A stretch of DNA of 64,000 bases from Rhizobium phaseoli (GCF_010668805.1 NZ_WUFT01000002.1:124001-188000); one strand, 5' to 3'; positions 24,371 to 33,818 are shown, counted from the stretch's first letter. Numbers and translations are program-made. Notes: generated by a model not told the origin, from the letters alone.

Positions 24371-25570
24371 TCACCCGTTGTCATCAGTGAGGAAGGTCTC
24401 AGTCAGCCGCACCCAGTAGCGGGAGGCCGGTGCAATGATCGCGTCGTTGAAATTGTAGTGGGCGCTGTGGAGAGGCGCGCTGTCGCCATTGCCGACAAAG
24501 AGGTAGCTGCCGGGATTGGCCTGCAGCATGAAGGCAAAATCTTCGCTTGCGGTCCTCGGCCGGAAATCCTTTTCGATCGCCGCAAGGCCAAGTGCGTCAT
24601 AGGCGACGTCACGGGCAAAGGCGGTTTCCTTGGCGTGATTGACCAAGGCCGGAAAACCGAGCCGGTAAATCACATCCGCCACCGCACCGAAGCTTTCAGC
24701 CTGGGCGCGGGCAAGGGCTGGAATGCGCTCCTGCAGCAGCTGGCGAACCGTCTCGCTGAAGGCCCGCATGGTGAGCTTCATCTCGACGCTTTCGGGGATG
24801 ACGTTCGAAGCGGAGCCGGCATGGATCGATCCGACGGTGGCGACCGCCATGTCCTGCGGATCGACATTGCGCGAGACGACGCTTTGTAAGGCGGTGATGA
24901 AGGAGGCGGAGGCCAGCACCGGATCGACGGCACGGTGTGGTTCCGCGCCATGGCCGCCCTTGCCGACGATCTTGACGACCGCCTGATCGACCGAGGCCAT
25001 GGCAGGACCGGCGACAAAGCCGAATTGACCCGTCGGCACACCCGGCCAGTTGTGCAGCCCGAAGATCGCATCGACGGGGAAACGTTCGAACAGGCCTTCC
25101 GCGATCATCTTGCGGGCACCGGCGCCGATTTCCTCGGCGGGCTGGAAGATCAGCCTCAACGTGCCGCTGAAATTGCCGCTCTCTGCGAGATAGCGGGCAG
25201 CCGCCAGCAGGATGGCGACATGCCCGTCATGGCCGCAGGCATGCATGACGCCGGGATTGCTGCTGGCATAGGCAAGACCGGTCGCCTCCTCGATCGGCAG
25301 CGCATCCATGTCGGCGCGAATGCCGATCCGCTTCCTGCCGTCACCGCGTCTCAAGGTGGCGACGATGCCGGTGCCGGCAATGCCCGTCGCCACCTCATAG
25401 CCCCAGGAGGAAAGCCGGGATGCCACAAGCTTGCTGCTTCTGAGTTCCTGGAACGCAAGCTCCGGATATTGATGCAGATCGTGGCGAAGCGCGATGACCT
25501 CGTCGAGATAGGCGGCGATGCCCTTTTCGACGGGATCGTTGCTGCGTGGGTTCCGAGCGATGATGTTCAT
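24371..25570 (-). CDS. M20-family amidohydrolase / N-acyl-amino-acid deacylase (SndA/YxeP-like)
   Basis: This 399-residue zinc peptidase-fold enzyme has metal-site motifs HACGHDGHVAILLA, QPAEEIGAGARKMI, GLHNWPGVPTGQFG and ASEDFAFML. The dimerisation domain with VGKGGHGAEPHRAVDPVLA is intact. M20D members deacylate N-acetyl amino acids, hippurate or indole conjugates. In S-alkylcysteine salvage this step frees cysteine after the S-substituent is removed. It overlaps the GTG start of the acetyltransferase gene by 4 bases, and the NtaA-type gene is 17 bases upstream. Acetylation and deacetylation genes side by side are the strongest context clue. Confidence 0.9.
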   Translation of the reverse strand: MNIIARNPRSNDPVEKGIAAYLDEVIALRHDLHQYPELAFQELRSSKLVASRLSSWGYEVATGIAGTGIVATLRRGDGRKRIGIRADMDALPIEEATGLAYASSNPGVMHACGHDGHVAILLAAARYLAESGNFSGTLRLIFQPAEEIGAGARKMIAEGLFERFPVDAIFGLHNWPGVPTGQFGFVAGPAMASVDQAVVKIVGKGGHGAEPHRAVDPVLASASFITALQSVVSRNVDPQDMAVATVGSIHAGSASNVIPESVEMKLTMRAFSETVRQLLQERIPALARAQAESFGAVADVIYRLGFPALVNHAKETAFARDVAYDALGLAAIEKDFRPRTASEDFAFMLQANPGSYLFVGNGDSAPLHSAHYNFNDAIIAPASRYWVRLTETFLTDDNG

Positions 25571-25587
25571 GACGGTTCGTCAGCGCC

Positions 25588-26937
25588 TCAGGCGCCGACG
25601 GCCTTTCCGCGCTCGAGCTGATCCGCACTGGCCGCATAGCGGCTTTCACGGAAGGGCAGACCCAGATGGTCGCGCAACGTCTCGCCCCTCAGGACGGGGT
25701 CGAAATAACCGCGCTCCGTGAGGATCGGCAGGACGTGTTCGGCGAAGTCGGCAAAACCCTCGGCGATGACGGGAAAACCCAGGATGAAGCCGTCGGCAGC
25801 GCCATGGTCGACCCAGCGGGTGATCTCGTCGGCGATATGCTCCGCGGTACCGATGAAGGCGGTGCGGGGCGTCGCGGAATCAAGCGCGACCTGGCGAAGC
25901 GTCAGGCCCTTGTCGCGCGCCGTTCTCTTGATGCGGTCGGTGGTGGCGCGGAAATTGTTTCTGCCGATATCGCCAAGTTCGGGGAACGGCTCGTCGAGCG
26001 GATAGACGCCGAAATCGTGATGATCGAAGAAGCGGCCGAGATAGGCGAGCGCCTCCTCGATAGTGACAAGGTTGCGGATCGCTTGGTACTTGGCTTCCGC
26101 TTCCTCGGCCGTCTTGCCAACGATCGGGCCGATGCCGGGATAGATGCCGACCTCCGCCACCGGGCGGCCATGCGCAATCACGCTGTCCTTGAGCTGGCGG
26201 TAGAAGGCCTGCGCCTCCTCGATGGGCCCGCCATTGGTGAAAACGGCATCGGCATGTTTGCCGGCAAGCCTGATGCCGGAATCCGAAGCGCCGGCCTGGA
26301 AGACCACCGGTTGACCCTGCTTCGAGCGGCCGATGTTAAGCGGCCCCTCGACGCGGAAGAAGCGGCCCTTGTGGTCGAGGCGATGCATCTTGGTCTTGTC
26401 GACAAAGACGCCGGTCTCGCGGTCACGCACAAAGGCGTCGTCGTCCCAGGAATCCCACAGGCCCTTGATCGCATCGATGTAGTCCTCAGCGATCTCGTAG
26501 CGCAGCTCATGTTCGGGATGTTCGCGGCTGTAGTTGCGCCCCGAACCCTCAAGCGGCGAGGTCACCGCGTTCCACCCTGCCCGTCCTCCGCTGATGAGGT
26601 CGATCGAAGCGAACTGCCGGGCGATGGTGAAGGGATCGCTGTAGGAGGTCGAGACCGTACCGACGAGGCCGATTTTCGAGGTCGATGCCGCCAGCGCCGA
26701 AAGAATGGCGATCGGCTCGAACCGGTTGAGGAAATGCGGGATCGATTGCTCGTTGATATAGAGCCCGTCGGCGACAAAAGCGAAGGCGATGCCGGCCGCC
26801 TCCGCCTTGCGCGCCGTGTTGACGAAGAAGTCGAAATTGACGCTGGCATCGGCCGGTCCGCCTGGATGTTTCCAGGCATTCATGTGACCGCCGGGACCCT
26901 GCAGCATGATGCCGAACGTGACGTGTTTCTGAGCCAT
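25588..26937 (-). CDS. NtaA/SnaA/DszA-family flavin monooxygenase (CmoJ-like)
   Basis: This 449-residue luciferase-superfamily enzyme has the NtaA/DszA signatures FGIMLQGPGGHMNAWKHPGG, DLISGGRAGWNAVTSPLEG and SGIRLAGKHADAVFTNGG. These proteins use FMNH2 and O2 to oxidise nitrilotriacetate, dibenzothiophene sulfone or S-substituted cysteines. In this operon, with a GNAT, an M20 deacylase and a cystine-type importer, it best fits an N-acetyl-S-alkylcysteine monooxygenase comparable to Bacillus CmoJ or YxeK. FMNH2 may come from the MsuE-like reductase at 17.6 kb, since no reductase is within the unit. Confidence 0.88.
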   Translation of the reverse strand: MAQKHVTFGIMLQGPGGHMNAWKHPGGPADASVNFDFFVNTARKAEAAGIAFAFVADGLYINEQSIPHFLNRFEPIAILSALAASTSKIGLVGTVSTSYSDPFTIARQFASIDLISGGRAGWNAVTSPLEGSGRNYSREHPEHELRYEIAEDYIDAIKGLWDSWDDDAFVRDRETGVFVDKTKMHRLDHKGRFFRVEGPLNIGRSKQGQPVVFQAGASDSGIRLAGKHADAVFTNGGPIEEAQAFYRQLKDSVIAHGRPVAEVGIYPGIGPIVGKTAEEAEAKYQAIRNLVTIEEALAYLGRFFDHHDFGVYPLDEPFPELGDIGRNNFRATTDRIKRTARDKGLTLRQVALDSATPRTAFIGTAEHIADEITRWVDHGAADGFILGFPVIAEGFADFAEHVLPILTERGYFDPVLRGETLRDHLGLPFRESRYAASADQLERGKAVGA

Positions 26938-26960
26938 GGGATCGATCTCCTTGAAAACGG

Positions 26961-27953
26961 TCAGGCGACGAGAGAAAGCCGCTCCTCGGCGAGCAGCTCG
27001 ATGGAGGCCAGGCGCTCGGCGACCGAAAGCGCCGGCGTATCGAGCACGAACTCCTTGACGCCGTAGAGACGGTGAAGCTCGTCCAATTCCTTGCGGATCT
27101 GCTTTGCCGTGCCGTGCAGCACGCTCGGCACCTTCTCCTCGATACGGTAATCGGTGACGCCGGCCTGGCGGGCAAATTCGGCTGCCTGCTCCTCGCTGCC
27201 GACATTGACGGTCTGACCGTTCGGCAGGAACACCTTGACGATGCGCAGCTTGCCGACGCGCTCGCGGGCATAATCCTCGCTTTCGGCGGCAAAGGCTGCG
27301 AGCGCCAGGATCGGCCGTTTGCCGCCGGATGCCCGCTCATAGGCCTCGAAGGTCTTGCGCAGATTGTCAGGATCGCCGTTCAGGTGACCGGCAAAGACCA
27401 GCTCCCAGCCCTTCTCGGCCGCCAGTTCGGCGCTTTCGACGCTGGCCCCGAGCAAGAAACGATCGGGCGCCGTCGGCGGGAAAGGGGTCGCCTGCGCACC
27501 GTTATAATTCGGGTCGGCGGCGAGATAGGTGTTGAGATCGGAAAGCTGGCTTGCAAAATCCGGCTTTCTGGACGGATCGACGGCAAGCTGCAGGGCGCGC
27601 GTCGACAACGGAAACCCGCCCGGCGCCTTGCCGACACCGAGATCGACGCGGCCGGGCGCAAGCGATGCCAGAAGATTGAAGGTCTCGGCAACCTTGTAGG
27701 CGCTGTAATGCTGCAGCATCACCCCGCCGGAGCCGACCCGGATCTTCGAGGTCTTGGCGAGAAGATAAGCGATCAGCGCCTCCGGCGCGGAGCTCGCCAG
27801 ATTGGACATGTTGTGATGTTCGGCCACCCAGAAACGGTGATAGCCGAGTTCCTCGGCGCGGGCAGCAATCTTGACCGTCGCCCGCAACGCATCCGCAGCA
27901 GTGAAACCCTGTTCGATAGGACTTTTGTCGAGAAGGCTGAGGAGATAGGTCAT
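26961..27953 (-). CDS. LLM-class flavin oxidoreductase, MsnO8/CmoO-like
   Basis: This 330-residue luciferase-like protein is the first gene of the transcript. It shows YLLSLLDKSPIEQGFTAADA, HRFWVAEHHNMSNLASSAPE and SGGVMLQHYSAYKVAETFN, typical of the MsnO8 family that includes Bacillus CmoO/YtmO. It would oxidise a sulfur compound with reduced flavin. It lies 23 bases upstream of the NtaA-type gene. Its 5' region contains an AT-rich stretch (27981-28017) similar to those before the FMN reductase and taurine genes. Confidence 0.9.
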   Translation of the reverse strand: MTYLLSLLDKSPIEQGFTAADALRATVKIAARAEELGYHRFWVAEHHNMSNLASSAPEALIAYLLAKTSKIRVGSGGVMLQHYSAYKVAETFNLLASLAPGRVDLGVGKAPGGFPLSTRALQLAVDPSRKPDFASQLSDLNTYLAADPNYNGAQATPFPPTAPDRFLLGASVESAELAAEKGWELVFAGHLNGDPDNLRKTFEAYERASGGKRPILALAAFAAESEDYARERVGKLRIVKVFLPNGQTVNVGSEEQAAEFARQAGVTDYRIEEKVPSVLHGTAKQIRKELDELHRLYGVKEFVLDTPALSVAERLASIELLAEERLSLVA

Positions 27954-28245
27954 GACATCACGAGCCGATCGCTGGTTGCAAAGTATAATTTATAAAATCA
28001 GTAGACAAACTGCATTATAAGAAATGACATTCTCTTTCGCAGAGGTTTGGTGAAAAAAGCGGCGCGCCGGAGATGGAAATCGGAACCTCTCCAGGTCAGG
28101 CCTGGGGCGTTCTATATTCTGGGCGAAAGGGAGCAGCCGCATGACGCTGTCGGAGCACGTCAAGCCGATCCGCTGCCTCAAAGCGCGTGCACCCTGGGAA
28201 TATCCGGTCACTCAAGGACAAGCTGCAGAACCGGGGGAGTAAGGA
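27954..28245. other. Intergenic region with AT-rich upstream sequence
   Basis: This 292-bp stretch before the sulfur operon contains an AT-rich patch, TATAATTTATAAAATC (27984-27999) followed by AGTAGACAAAC. It probably holds the operon promoter. Downstream of that patch I see no convincing gene; a 73-residue minus-strand frame lacks a good ribosome site and family resemblance. The far end runs into a decayed copy of the DUF1217 gene. Confidence 0.45.
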
Positions 28246-28619
28246 CCACTCAGCCGCTGCGCCATCGCAAGCAGCGTGTCAGAGCTTATCGTCGCAGAGC
28301 CGGTCAGGATCGAAAGTGCTGTCGACGTGGTGCCCGTATGGCGACACCATACATGGCTTGATTGTCCTCAAGCGTCAGCCTGACATAGGATTCGATGGTA
28401 TCGAGCACATCGCCGCGCTGCTGCACCGTCCCGGTGGGATCGGCGGAAATATTGCCGTCCTGATCGAAATTGAACGAGCCGACGAGTTCGGCGAAACGAT
28501 TGTCGTCCAGCTTATTGAAATAACTGTCTTCGTCGTCGAGATCGGAAGAATACATCTTCTCCAATTGGTCCGACGTGACATCGTCAGGGTCGAGTCCCCT
28601 GGCTTCGAGCGCCAGGGAA
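28246..28619 (-). pseudogene. Decayed partial copy of the DUF1217 gene's 3' part
   Basis: Bases 28246-28357 match 30618-30742 and bases 28359-28619 match about 30987-31247, both at high identity, so the copy lacks about 245 internal bases. The translatable remnant includes LDDNRFAELVGSFNFDQDGN and GTVQQRGDVLDTIESYVRLT, which are also in the intact protein. Beyond the match the frame continues into unrelated sequence with no sensible start. The intact gene and this copy are in the same orientation on either side of the chemoreceptor gene. Loss of the N terminus and the internal deletion make it non-functional. Confidence 0.85.
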
Positions 28620-28694
28620 CCGGAGCTGCCCTCAGTCCTGCAGCGCCGCGCCTCTCGGCGTGCAAGCAACGCTGCAGCTTTGATTGGAGCTAAA

Positions 28695-30470
28695 TCAGAA
28701 TTCTTCCCAATCGGACTTCAGCGCGGCAGCCGCCGATCCATGAGCCGAGGCCGTGCGGACAACTTTTAAAGCCGACGGCATCGAAGCGTGACGCCCCGCC
28801 TGCATCGACGAAGACCGTGTTTTCGGTCCGTCTTCGAAACGGAACTGCTCAAGGAGCTTGAAGAGCGCGGCAGCCTCCCGGGCAAGGCCATGGCTTGCAG
28901 CAGTCTGCTCCTCGACCATTGCGGCATTCTGCTGCGTTCCCTGGTCGACGGTGTTGATGGCCTGGTTGATGCCGCCGAGCGCCGTCGATTGCTCGCGCGC
29001 CGCCTCGACGATCGCCGTGACGTTGGTATTGATTTCGTGAACCTGTGTGGCGATTTCCCGTAGCGCCGATCCGGCGTTGGTCACCAGGGCGACGCCGTTT
29101 GCGACATGGGAACCGGACGCCGTAATCAGGCTCTTGATCTCTTTTGCGGCCTTCGCCGAGCGCTGCGCCAGTTCGCGCACTTCCTGGGCGACAACCGCAA
29201 ACCCTTTGCCGGCCTCCCCTGCCCGCGCCGCTTCTACGCCGGCATTGAGCGCCAAAAGGTTTGTCTGGAAGGCAATCTCATCGATAACACCGATGATGTT
29301 GGAAATTTCGCGTGACGAGGTTTCGATCTGATCCATCGCTCCGATCGCATCCCGCACCACCTGGCCGGAATGCTCCGCATGGTCCCTGGTGCGCGCCACC
29401 AGTTGACCGGCCTCCTCGGCGCGGCGGCTCGAATCCTTGACCGTGGTGGTAATCTCCTCAAGCGCGGCGGCCGTCTCTTCGACGGATGCCGCCTGCTGCT
29501 CGGTGCGTTTTGCCAGGTCATCGGCTGCCGTGCGGATTTCGTTGGAACCGGCCGAAATCGCCTTGGCGTTTTCGGCCACCGTTGCCATCGCGCCCTTCAG
29601 CTTCTCCGAGGCGCTGTTGAAATCGGTGCGCAGCCGCTCCAGCGAAGGAATGAAAGGCTTCACGATCGTCTGCGACAGGTCGCCGTCGGCAAAATTTGTC
29701 AGGCAGTAAGCAAGTTGTTCGACATTCTCGACGCGTGCCGTCACGTCGGTTGCGAACTTGACGACTTTGAACACTTTGCCGTTCAGGTCGAAGATCGGAT
29801 TGTAGGAGGCCTGGATGTAGACTTTGCGTCCGCCCTTCCCCACCCGCATGAATTCGTCGGCAATCAACTGGCCGCTCGCAAGCTTTCGCCAGAATTCCTT
29901 GTAGGCCTCCGATCTCGAATAGTCGGCTTCGCAGAACATCGAATGATGTTTGCCCTGGATCTCGGCAAGCGAATAGCCGAGGGCGGCAAGGAAATTGTCG
30001 TTGGCACCAAGCACTTCGCCGCCCGGCGTGAATTCGATGATCGCCTGAGCCCGCGACAAGGCGTCGATCTTGCCCGCATCCTCGGCGGATTTCAGCTTCT
30101 GCGCGGTGATATCGGTTGCGATTTTGATGACCTTGACCGGTCTCCCGCGCCGGAACACGGGATTGTAGGATGCTTCGATCCAGACCTCGCGGCCGCCTTT
30201 TCCGAGCCGCTTATATTGCTGCTGATCGAATTTCCCGGCAGACAGCTTCGTCCAGAAAGCCTTATATTCCGCCGAGGATGCATAGGCAGGTTCGACGAAC
30301 ATGCGGTGATGTTGTCCGACGATCTCCCGCAATTCGTAACCGAGCGCCCTGCAGAAGTTTTCGTTCGCGGTGAGGATCATGCCTGACAAGTCGAACTCGA
30401 TCATGGCTTGCGAGTTGGATAGAGCGGCGAGAGCCGCGACAGCATTTGCACCACGATCAAGAATGCTCAC
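28695..30470 (-). CDS. Soluble methyl-accepting chemotaxis protein with two PAS domains
   Basis: This 591-residue receptor has no hydrophobic helices, so it should be cytoplasmic. PAS 1 spans about 15-125 ([34 protein letters not shown]) and PAS 2 about 137-250 ([35 protein letters not shown]). A signalling domain follows with the hairpin tip [20 protein letters not shown]. It ends in DWEEF, the kind of C-terminal pentapeptide that tethers CheR/CheB. The start is GTG 30470 with GGGGGA upstream. The layout matches the Sinorhizobium McpY type. The PAS ligand is unknown; redox or energy sensing is common. Confidence 0.93.
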   Translation of the reverse strand: MSILDRGANAVAALAALSNSQAMIEFDLSGMILTANENFCRALGYELREIVGQHHRMFVEPAYASSAEYKAFWTKLSAGKFDQQQYKRLGKGGREVWIEASYNPVFRRGRPVKVIKIATDITAQKLKSAEDAGKIDALSRAQAIIEFTPGGEVLGANDNFLAALGYSLAEIQGKHHSMFCEADYSRSEAYKEFWRKLASGQLIADEFMRVGKGGRKVYIQASYNPIFDLNGKVFKVVKFATDVTARVENVEQLAYCLTNFADGDLSQTIVKPFIPSLERLRTDFNSASEKLKGAMATVAENAKAISAGSNEIRTAADDLAKRTEQQAASVEETAAALEEITTTVKDSSRRAEEAGQLVARTRDHAEHSGQVVRDAIGAMDQIETSSREISNIIGVIDEIAFQTNLLALNAGVEAARAGEAGKGFAVVAQEVRELAQRSAKAAKEIKSLITASGSHVANGVALVTNAGSALREIATQVHEINTNVTAIVEAAREQSTALGGINQAINTVDQGTQQNAAMVEEQTAASHGLAREAAALFKLLEQFRFEDGPKTRSSSMQAGRHASMPSALKVVRTASAHGSAAAALKSDWEEF

Positions 30471-30622
30471 TCACAAATCCCCCATAGATTTCATCGCTGC
30501 CAATTCGGACAGGCCGCGAATATTTGCCTATGCTTATTAATGGGGATTTAATGATTAATATAAGGTTTAACGGTCTTCTGAAAAGAATAGTGCTCTCATC
30601 ACGAGGCGAGGCAAAAGATCAC

Positions 30623-32806
30623 TCAGCCGCTTTTCAACTGCGCCATGGCAAGCAGCGTGTCAGAGCTTATCGTCGCAGAGCCGGTCAGGATCGAAAGTGC
30701 TGTCGACGTGGTGCCCGTGCCGTTGGCAACATCATACATGGCGGTGAAGCGTTTGATCAGATCGTCGACCTTGTCAGGATCCGCCAGATCCTTGATGTCG
30801 ACGAAATTGTTGACCATCTCGGCTTGCTTGTCGACGTCCATGTTCGAGACATAACTGGACAGGTTGAAGGTCGTGGTAAAGAACTCGAAAAGCGCGCTGT
30901 CACCCAGAATGCCATAGGCGCTCGAAATCTCCGGCGCCTTGCGCTGGAAATAGAGCGCCAGGCGCACGCCGGTGTTGCTATCGCCCTGATCGTCCTCAAG
31001 CGTCAGCCTGACATAGGAGTCGATGGTATCGAGCACATCGCCGCGCTGCTGCACCGTCCCGGTGGGATCGGCGGAAATATTGCCGTCCTGATCGAAATTG
31101 AACGAGCCGACGAGTTCGGCAAAACGATTGTCGTCCAGCTTGTTGACATAACTGTCTTCGTCTTCGAGATCGGAAGAAAACATCTTCTTCAATTGGTCCG
31201 ACGTGATATCGTCAGGGTTGAGTCCCTTGGCCACCAGTGCCAGGGAAACCAGGCGATCGTCGGCCAGAAATTCGCTCGCCGTGGTGATCGTCGCCATCTG
31301 CTCGCGATAATAGCTAATCTCGTCATCCGCCGCATCGGTCGCCTCGGTCAGCTCGTCCCCTTCGAGGTAGCGGATCTTGTTCTGCTTGTAATAGGCGGCA
31401 TAGTCGTCGACGACGGATTCCGACATGGCCTGCAAGGGAACGGTGACGTCGCCAGCGCTGTCGAAGTTGAAGGCTTTGCGAAAGGCCACGAACCGGTCGT
31501 CGTTCAGGCTGTTGACATAGCTTTTGGCGTCCGTTGGATCGCTTTCGAGTATCTTCCGGACCTCGCTTCTCGAAACCTCGGTGGAATCGATGCCATAGGC
31601 GCGCAACGCCATTTCCCACATTTCCGGGAGATCGTCATTGTCGTCATCGTCGTCATCGGCATTCGACACGAGGAAATCATCGATCGAGATGACGCTGGCG
31701 ATGCGCGTCGTATAGTTGTCGGTGGCATCTTCCGTGCTGGTGTTGGCGACCAGCACCTGATAATTTTCATCGAAGGCCGCCGTGGTCGTGGCGGTCTGTT
31801 CCGACGTCTGGGCGGTGTCGCCATCGGCAAGTGCGCCGTCCTCGTCGAAATTGAAGGCGTCGTGCAGATCGGACAGACCGATCGCGTCGGCGATGTCGGC
31901 GCTTTTCAACGCCGCGGAAATGAAAGTGTCGGATTCGTCGTCGGTCAGCGCGTAGGCGATCCTGAGATAGCCGACCAGCTTGTCGTCGTTCATCAACTGA
32001 TCGACTGAGGTGACGTTTCCAATTTCTGCAGCGAAATAGGTGTCATAGGCCTCTCCGGTGTCCGAAGACGCAGCAGTCGACGAGGCCACCGCATACCCAC
32101 TCGTCACCAGCGATATCTGGTCTTCCGACATCACGTCGCCGTCGGTCGAGCCGTCCTCGTTGAAGTTGAAGGCCTTTGCCAGGCTGACATAGACGTCGTC
32201 GCCGAGCTGGTTGACGAAACTGTCGGGATCGTCGAGATCGCTCGTCAAAACCTCCTTCAGAAAGCTGCTTGACGTATAGTCGGTGCTAAGACCGAAGGCC
32301 GTCAGCGCATAGTTCTTCAGCCTTGAACTCGACAGGAAATCATCGACCGAGGTGATGGATGAGATATTCTCTTCGAAATAATCCGTCTCATCCGCGATGT
32401 CATCAGCCTCGGTGTCGAACGACGTCTCGTAGGCATCGAGCAGATTGTCCCGCTGCACGTCCGATTGCGCCGTCTTCGTCTCGCCGGAAAATTTGAAGGC
32501 GGCTGCAAACTCGGCATAGCGGCCGTCGCTCAGGCTGTTGGCGAAGCTCGAGGAATCGCTGAGGTCGCTTTCCAGCACCTTCTTCATGAAGGCCTTGGCA
32601 TAGGTCATGTCGTCGAGCCCGTAGGCCTTCATGGCATAGGAATAGAGCTTGTAATCACCCATGAAGTCATCGACCGTCGTGACCTTGCCGATGTTTTCCT
32701 TGTAATAGGCGCTGTCGCGGGCAACCGTGGCCTGGGATGCGACGTTCGAAAGACTGGCGCCGAGATTTCGAGCGACCGCGAGGTAGCTTACATAAGTGGA
32801 AACCAA
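30623..32806 (-). CDS. Large DUF1217 repeat protein, flagellum-associated family
   Basis: This product of about 727 residues starts with LVSTYVSYLAVARNLGASLS. TTG 32806 is chosen because AGAGGGAC lies just upstream and the family usually begins (M)VSTYxSY; an in-frame ATG at 32851 is possible. It holds five or six tandem DUF1217-like repeats, each with YxENIxxVTSVDDFL..., an internal DLDDPDSFVNQLGD-like element and AFNFNEDG. An Asp-rich insertion SNADDDDDDNDDL occurs in repeat 4. Single-domain members are encoded in rhizobial flagellar clusters; function is unknown. No export signal is visible. Confidence 0.86.
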   Translation of the reverse strand: MVSTYVSYLAVARNLGASLSNVASQATVARDSAYYKENIGKVTTVDDFMGDYKLYSYAMKAYGLDDMTYAKAFMKKVLESDLSDSSSFANSLSDGRYAEFAAAFKFSGETKTAQSDVQRDNLLDAYETSFDTEADDIADETDYFEENISSITSVDDFLSSSRLKNYALTAFGLSTDYTSSSFLKEVLTSDLDDPDSFVNQLGDDVYVSLAKAFNFNEDGSTDGDVMSEDQISLVTSGYAVASSTAASSDTGEAYDTYFAAEIGNVTSVDQLMNDDKLVGYLRIAYALTDDESDTFISAALKSADIADAIGLSDLHDAFNFDEDGALADGDTAQTSEQTATTTAAFDENYQVLVANTSTEDATDNYTTRIASVISIDDFLVSNADDDDDDNDDLPEMWEMALRAYGIDSTEVSRSEVRKILESDPTDAKSYVNSLNDDRFVAFRKAFNFDSAGDVTVPLQAMSESVVDDYAAYYKQNKIRYLEGDELTEATDAADDEISYYREQMATITTASEFLADDRLVSLALVAKGLNPDDITSDQLKKMFSSDLEDEDSYVNKLDDNRFAELVGSFNFDQDGNISADPTGTVQQRGDVLDTIDSYVRLTLEDDQGDSNTGVRLALYFQRKAPEISSAYGILGDSALFEFFTTTFNLSSYVSNMDVDKQAEMVNNFVDIKDLADPDKVDDLIKRFTAMYDVANGTGTTSTALSILTGSATISSDTLLAMAQLKSG

Positions 32807-33002
32807 CGTCTGTCCCTCTAAACTCTGGTGTTTACGCAATTCCAAACGCAAAACCGCTCTGCGGCTTTTGCTGGATTTGCGCTAAGCACGGCGCCGCGCG
32901 AAAGCCTGACGGCAATCACGGGGAAATTTTTCATCTCTGCGGGAATTTCGTCGCCGATCATGGCGAGGCACAGCCACGTCCATGTGGCCGAATCGATTTA
33001 AA

Positions 33003-33018
33003 AGAACTATAGAGTTCT
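33003..33018. promoter_or_regulatory. Inverted repeat AGAACT-ATAG-AGTTCT, probable CasR operator
   Basis: This perfect 6+4+6 inverted repeat lies in the gap between the DUF1217 gene (start 197 bases away) and casR. The same arms and spacing occur at 33819-33834 on the other side of casR. It probably lets the TetR-type regulator control the DUF1217 gene. Binding is not demonstrated. Confidence 0.65.
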
Positions 33019-33063
33019 ATAATTAATCTGATGCGGAATTGGAAGTTAAAAATGCGACGCGCG

Positions 33064-33711
33064 TCAGGCCGCGCCGACGCCGGCGGCAAAGATGGCGATG
33101 CACCGGCGAAGATGGGCAAGCAGCCTCGCCCGATCGGGCCACGCCTGGGCGCGCCCTTCCGGCGGGCCCATACCGCCGAAGATCATATCCATCAGCATGC
33201 GGGCCCCGCTTGCCGGGTCGTCGAGCGCCAACCTGCCTTCCGCCCGGCGATCGTTCAACCAGTCGGCAAGGTGTTGGCGGCTGGCAAGCATGCCTTCATG
33301 CTGCAAGATGTCGACAAGCTCGGGAAACTGAGCCGCCTCGCGAAAGACGAGTTGCAGGAAACCGGCACGATCCGCGTCCTTCTCCTCATCCATGTCGATC
33401 ATGAAGATACGTTCGAGGCTCTCGGCAATCGAGAGATCTTCCACGGGCCTGGGCAGATCGAGCATCATACGCCGATGCGCACCGACGACGGCGGCAAACA
33501 GCTCTTCCTTGCTCTGAAACAGTTTGTAGAGCGTCTGTTTCGAGACACCCGCCTCAGCGGCGACGACCGCGGTCGTGCTTCCGGCATAGCCGCATTTTAC
33601 AAAAACACGGCGAGCGATCTCGACGATATGCGCCCGCTTGTCCTCATCGCTGGAGACTTTCGGCCGGCCCCGCTTGCGCGGCTCATCTGCGGGTTCGTCG
33701 ACACCATCCAT
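33064..33711 (-). CDS. casR: TetR/AcrR family regulator, CasR-like
   Basis: This 215-residue regulator has an N-terminal HTH (about 25-70) including IVEIARRVFVKCGYAGSTTA and GVSKQTLYKLFQSKEELF, after a basic RKRGRPK stretch. The C-terminal ligand/dimer domain is helical. It is divergent from the calsymin-like gene, the arrangement described for R. etli casR-casA. Inverted repeats with identical arms lie on both sides of this gene, so it likely represses casA and itself and perhaps the DUF1217 gene. Plant or nodule signals may relieve it; the ligand is unknown. Confidence 0.86.
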   Translation of the reverse strand: MDGVDEPADEPRKRGRPKVSSDEDKRAHIVEIARRVFVKCGYAGSTTAVVAAEAGVSKQTLYKLFQSKEELFAAVVGAHRRMMLDLPRPVEDLSIAESLERIFMIDMDEEKDADRAGFLQLVFREAAQFPELVDILQHEGMLASRQHLADWLNDRRAEGRLALDDPASGARMLMDMIFGGMGPPEGRAQAWPDRARLLAHLRRCIAIFAAGVGAA

Positions 33712-33818
33712 GACGATCTAGACCGCCTTACCGAAGCGCATGCCGACGACCCGGAAAAGCGGACTGCGATTTCTGAGGGATGATTTTTCCGGTTGTGGCA
33801 TTAACAATTTCGATTTAG

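Noticed and set aside
27990..28211. Possible 73-residue minus-strand gene upstream of the salvage operon
   Set aside because: No good ribosome site or conserved motif, and it overlaps the AT-rich promoter region.
31600..31700. Low-complexity stretch of repeated gac/cat units in the DUF1217 gene, considered as a tandem repeat locus
   Set aside because: It is just the coding sequence of an Asp-rich insertion and is too short and irregular to call a separate repeat.
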